Assembly: GCA_937873665.1 (NCBI GenBank)
Contig: CALMYW010000539.1
Location: 1 to 6,019 of the forward strand
DNA: 6,019 nt
Direction: 5' to 3'
From: an uncultured Sphingorhabdus sp.
Lineage (GTDB): Bacteria > Pseudomonadota > Alphaproteobacteria > Sphingomonadales > Sphingomonadaceae
Made by a program: the position numbers and the translations under genes. The notes under the pieces are model-generated. The model worked only from the letters and a program-made list of their open reading frames with translations. It made no database searches and had not been told where the DNA came from. Within the stretch, counting starts at the first letter, position 1. Each line of letters starts with the position of its first letter. Below, piece after piece: positions 6,008 through 6,019 of this stretch.

Positions 6008-6019
6008 CTTTTACACATA

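Overview
The window is gene-dense and GC-rich, with two blocks of genes pointing at each other. Protein types (a proteobacterial GMC dehydrogenase, FadR-type GntR regulators, and a CYP199-like P450 with its own putidaredoxin-type ferredoxin), GC-rich codon use and short intergenic gaps suggest a metabolically versatile proteobacterium. An alpha- or betaproteobacterium (e.g. a Burkholderiales-like genome) is most likely, but the sequence alone does not settle the genus.

Left block, + strand: the C-terminal half of a GMC-family FAD alcohol dehydrogenase (cut by the left edge, ends 747), an EHN-type epoxide hydrolase (756-1898), and a FadR-type GntR regulator (1885-2682). Spacing is 8 nt, then a 14-nt overlap, so these look like one transcription unit. 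A 90-nt gap with a plausible promoter separates them from a second, divergent-in-sequence FadR-type GntR regulator (2773-3555).

Right block, - strand: a CYP199-like cytochrome P450 (5849-4647), a [2Fe-2S] ferredoxin (4630-4307) and an unusually long MarR-family regulator with a basic C-terminal tail (4269-3550). The gaps are 16 and 37 nt, as in an operon. The two blocks meet tail to tail at 3550-3555, where both stop codons share the palindrome TCATGA.

The only sizeable non-coding stretch is 5850-6019, upstream of the P450. It holds a good candidate sigma70 promoter for the P450 operon, a second candidate promoter facing right (so a divergent gene probably starts beyond the window), and three copies of an 11-bp element, TGGWGKGRCCA. 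Two copies are identical and lie directly after the -10 box of each promoter. The element resembles the TNGTNNNACNA operator core of FadR-type GntR proteins, two of which are encoded here. A 10-bp palindrome, CAACTAGTTG, sits in the P450 promoter spacer.

Together this reads as a catabolic module for an aromatic or alkenyl-aromatic acid. The P450 with its ferredoxin would hydroxylate, O-dealkylate or epoxidise the substrate, the hydrolase would open an epoxide, and the GMC enzyme would oxidise an alcohol, under three substrate-responsive regulators. The P450 keeps the residues that bind the benzoate carboxylate in CYP199A4 but changes two pocket phenylalanines. The shared pathway is inference. 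No ferredoxin reductase, RNA gene, mobile element or CRISPR array is visible.
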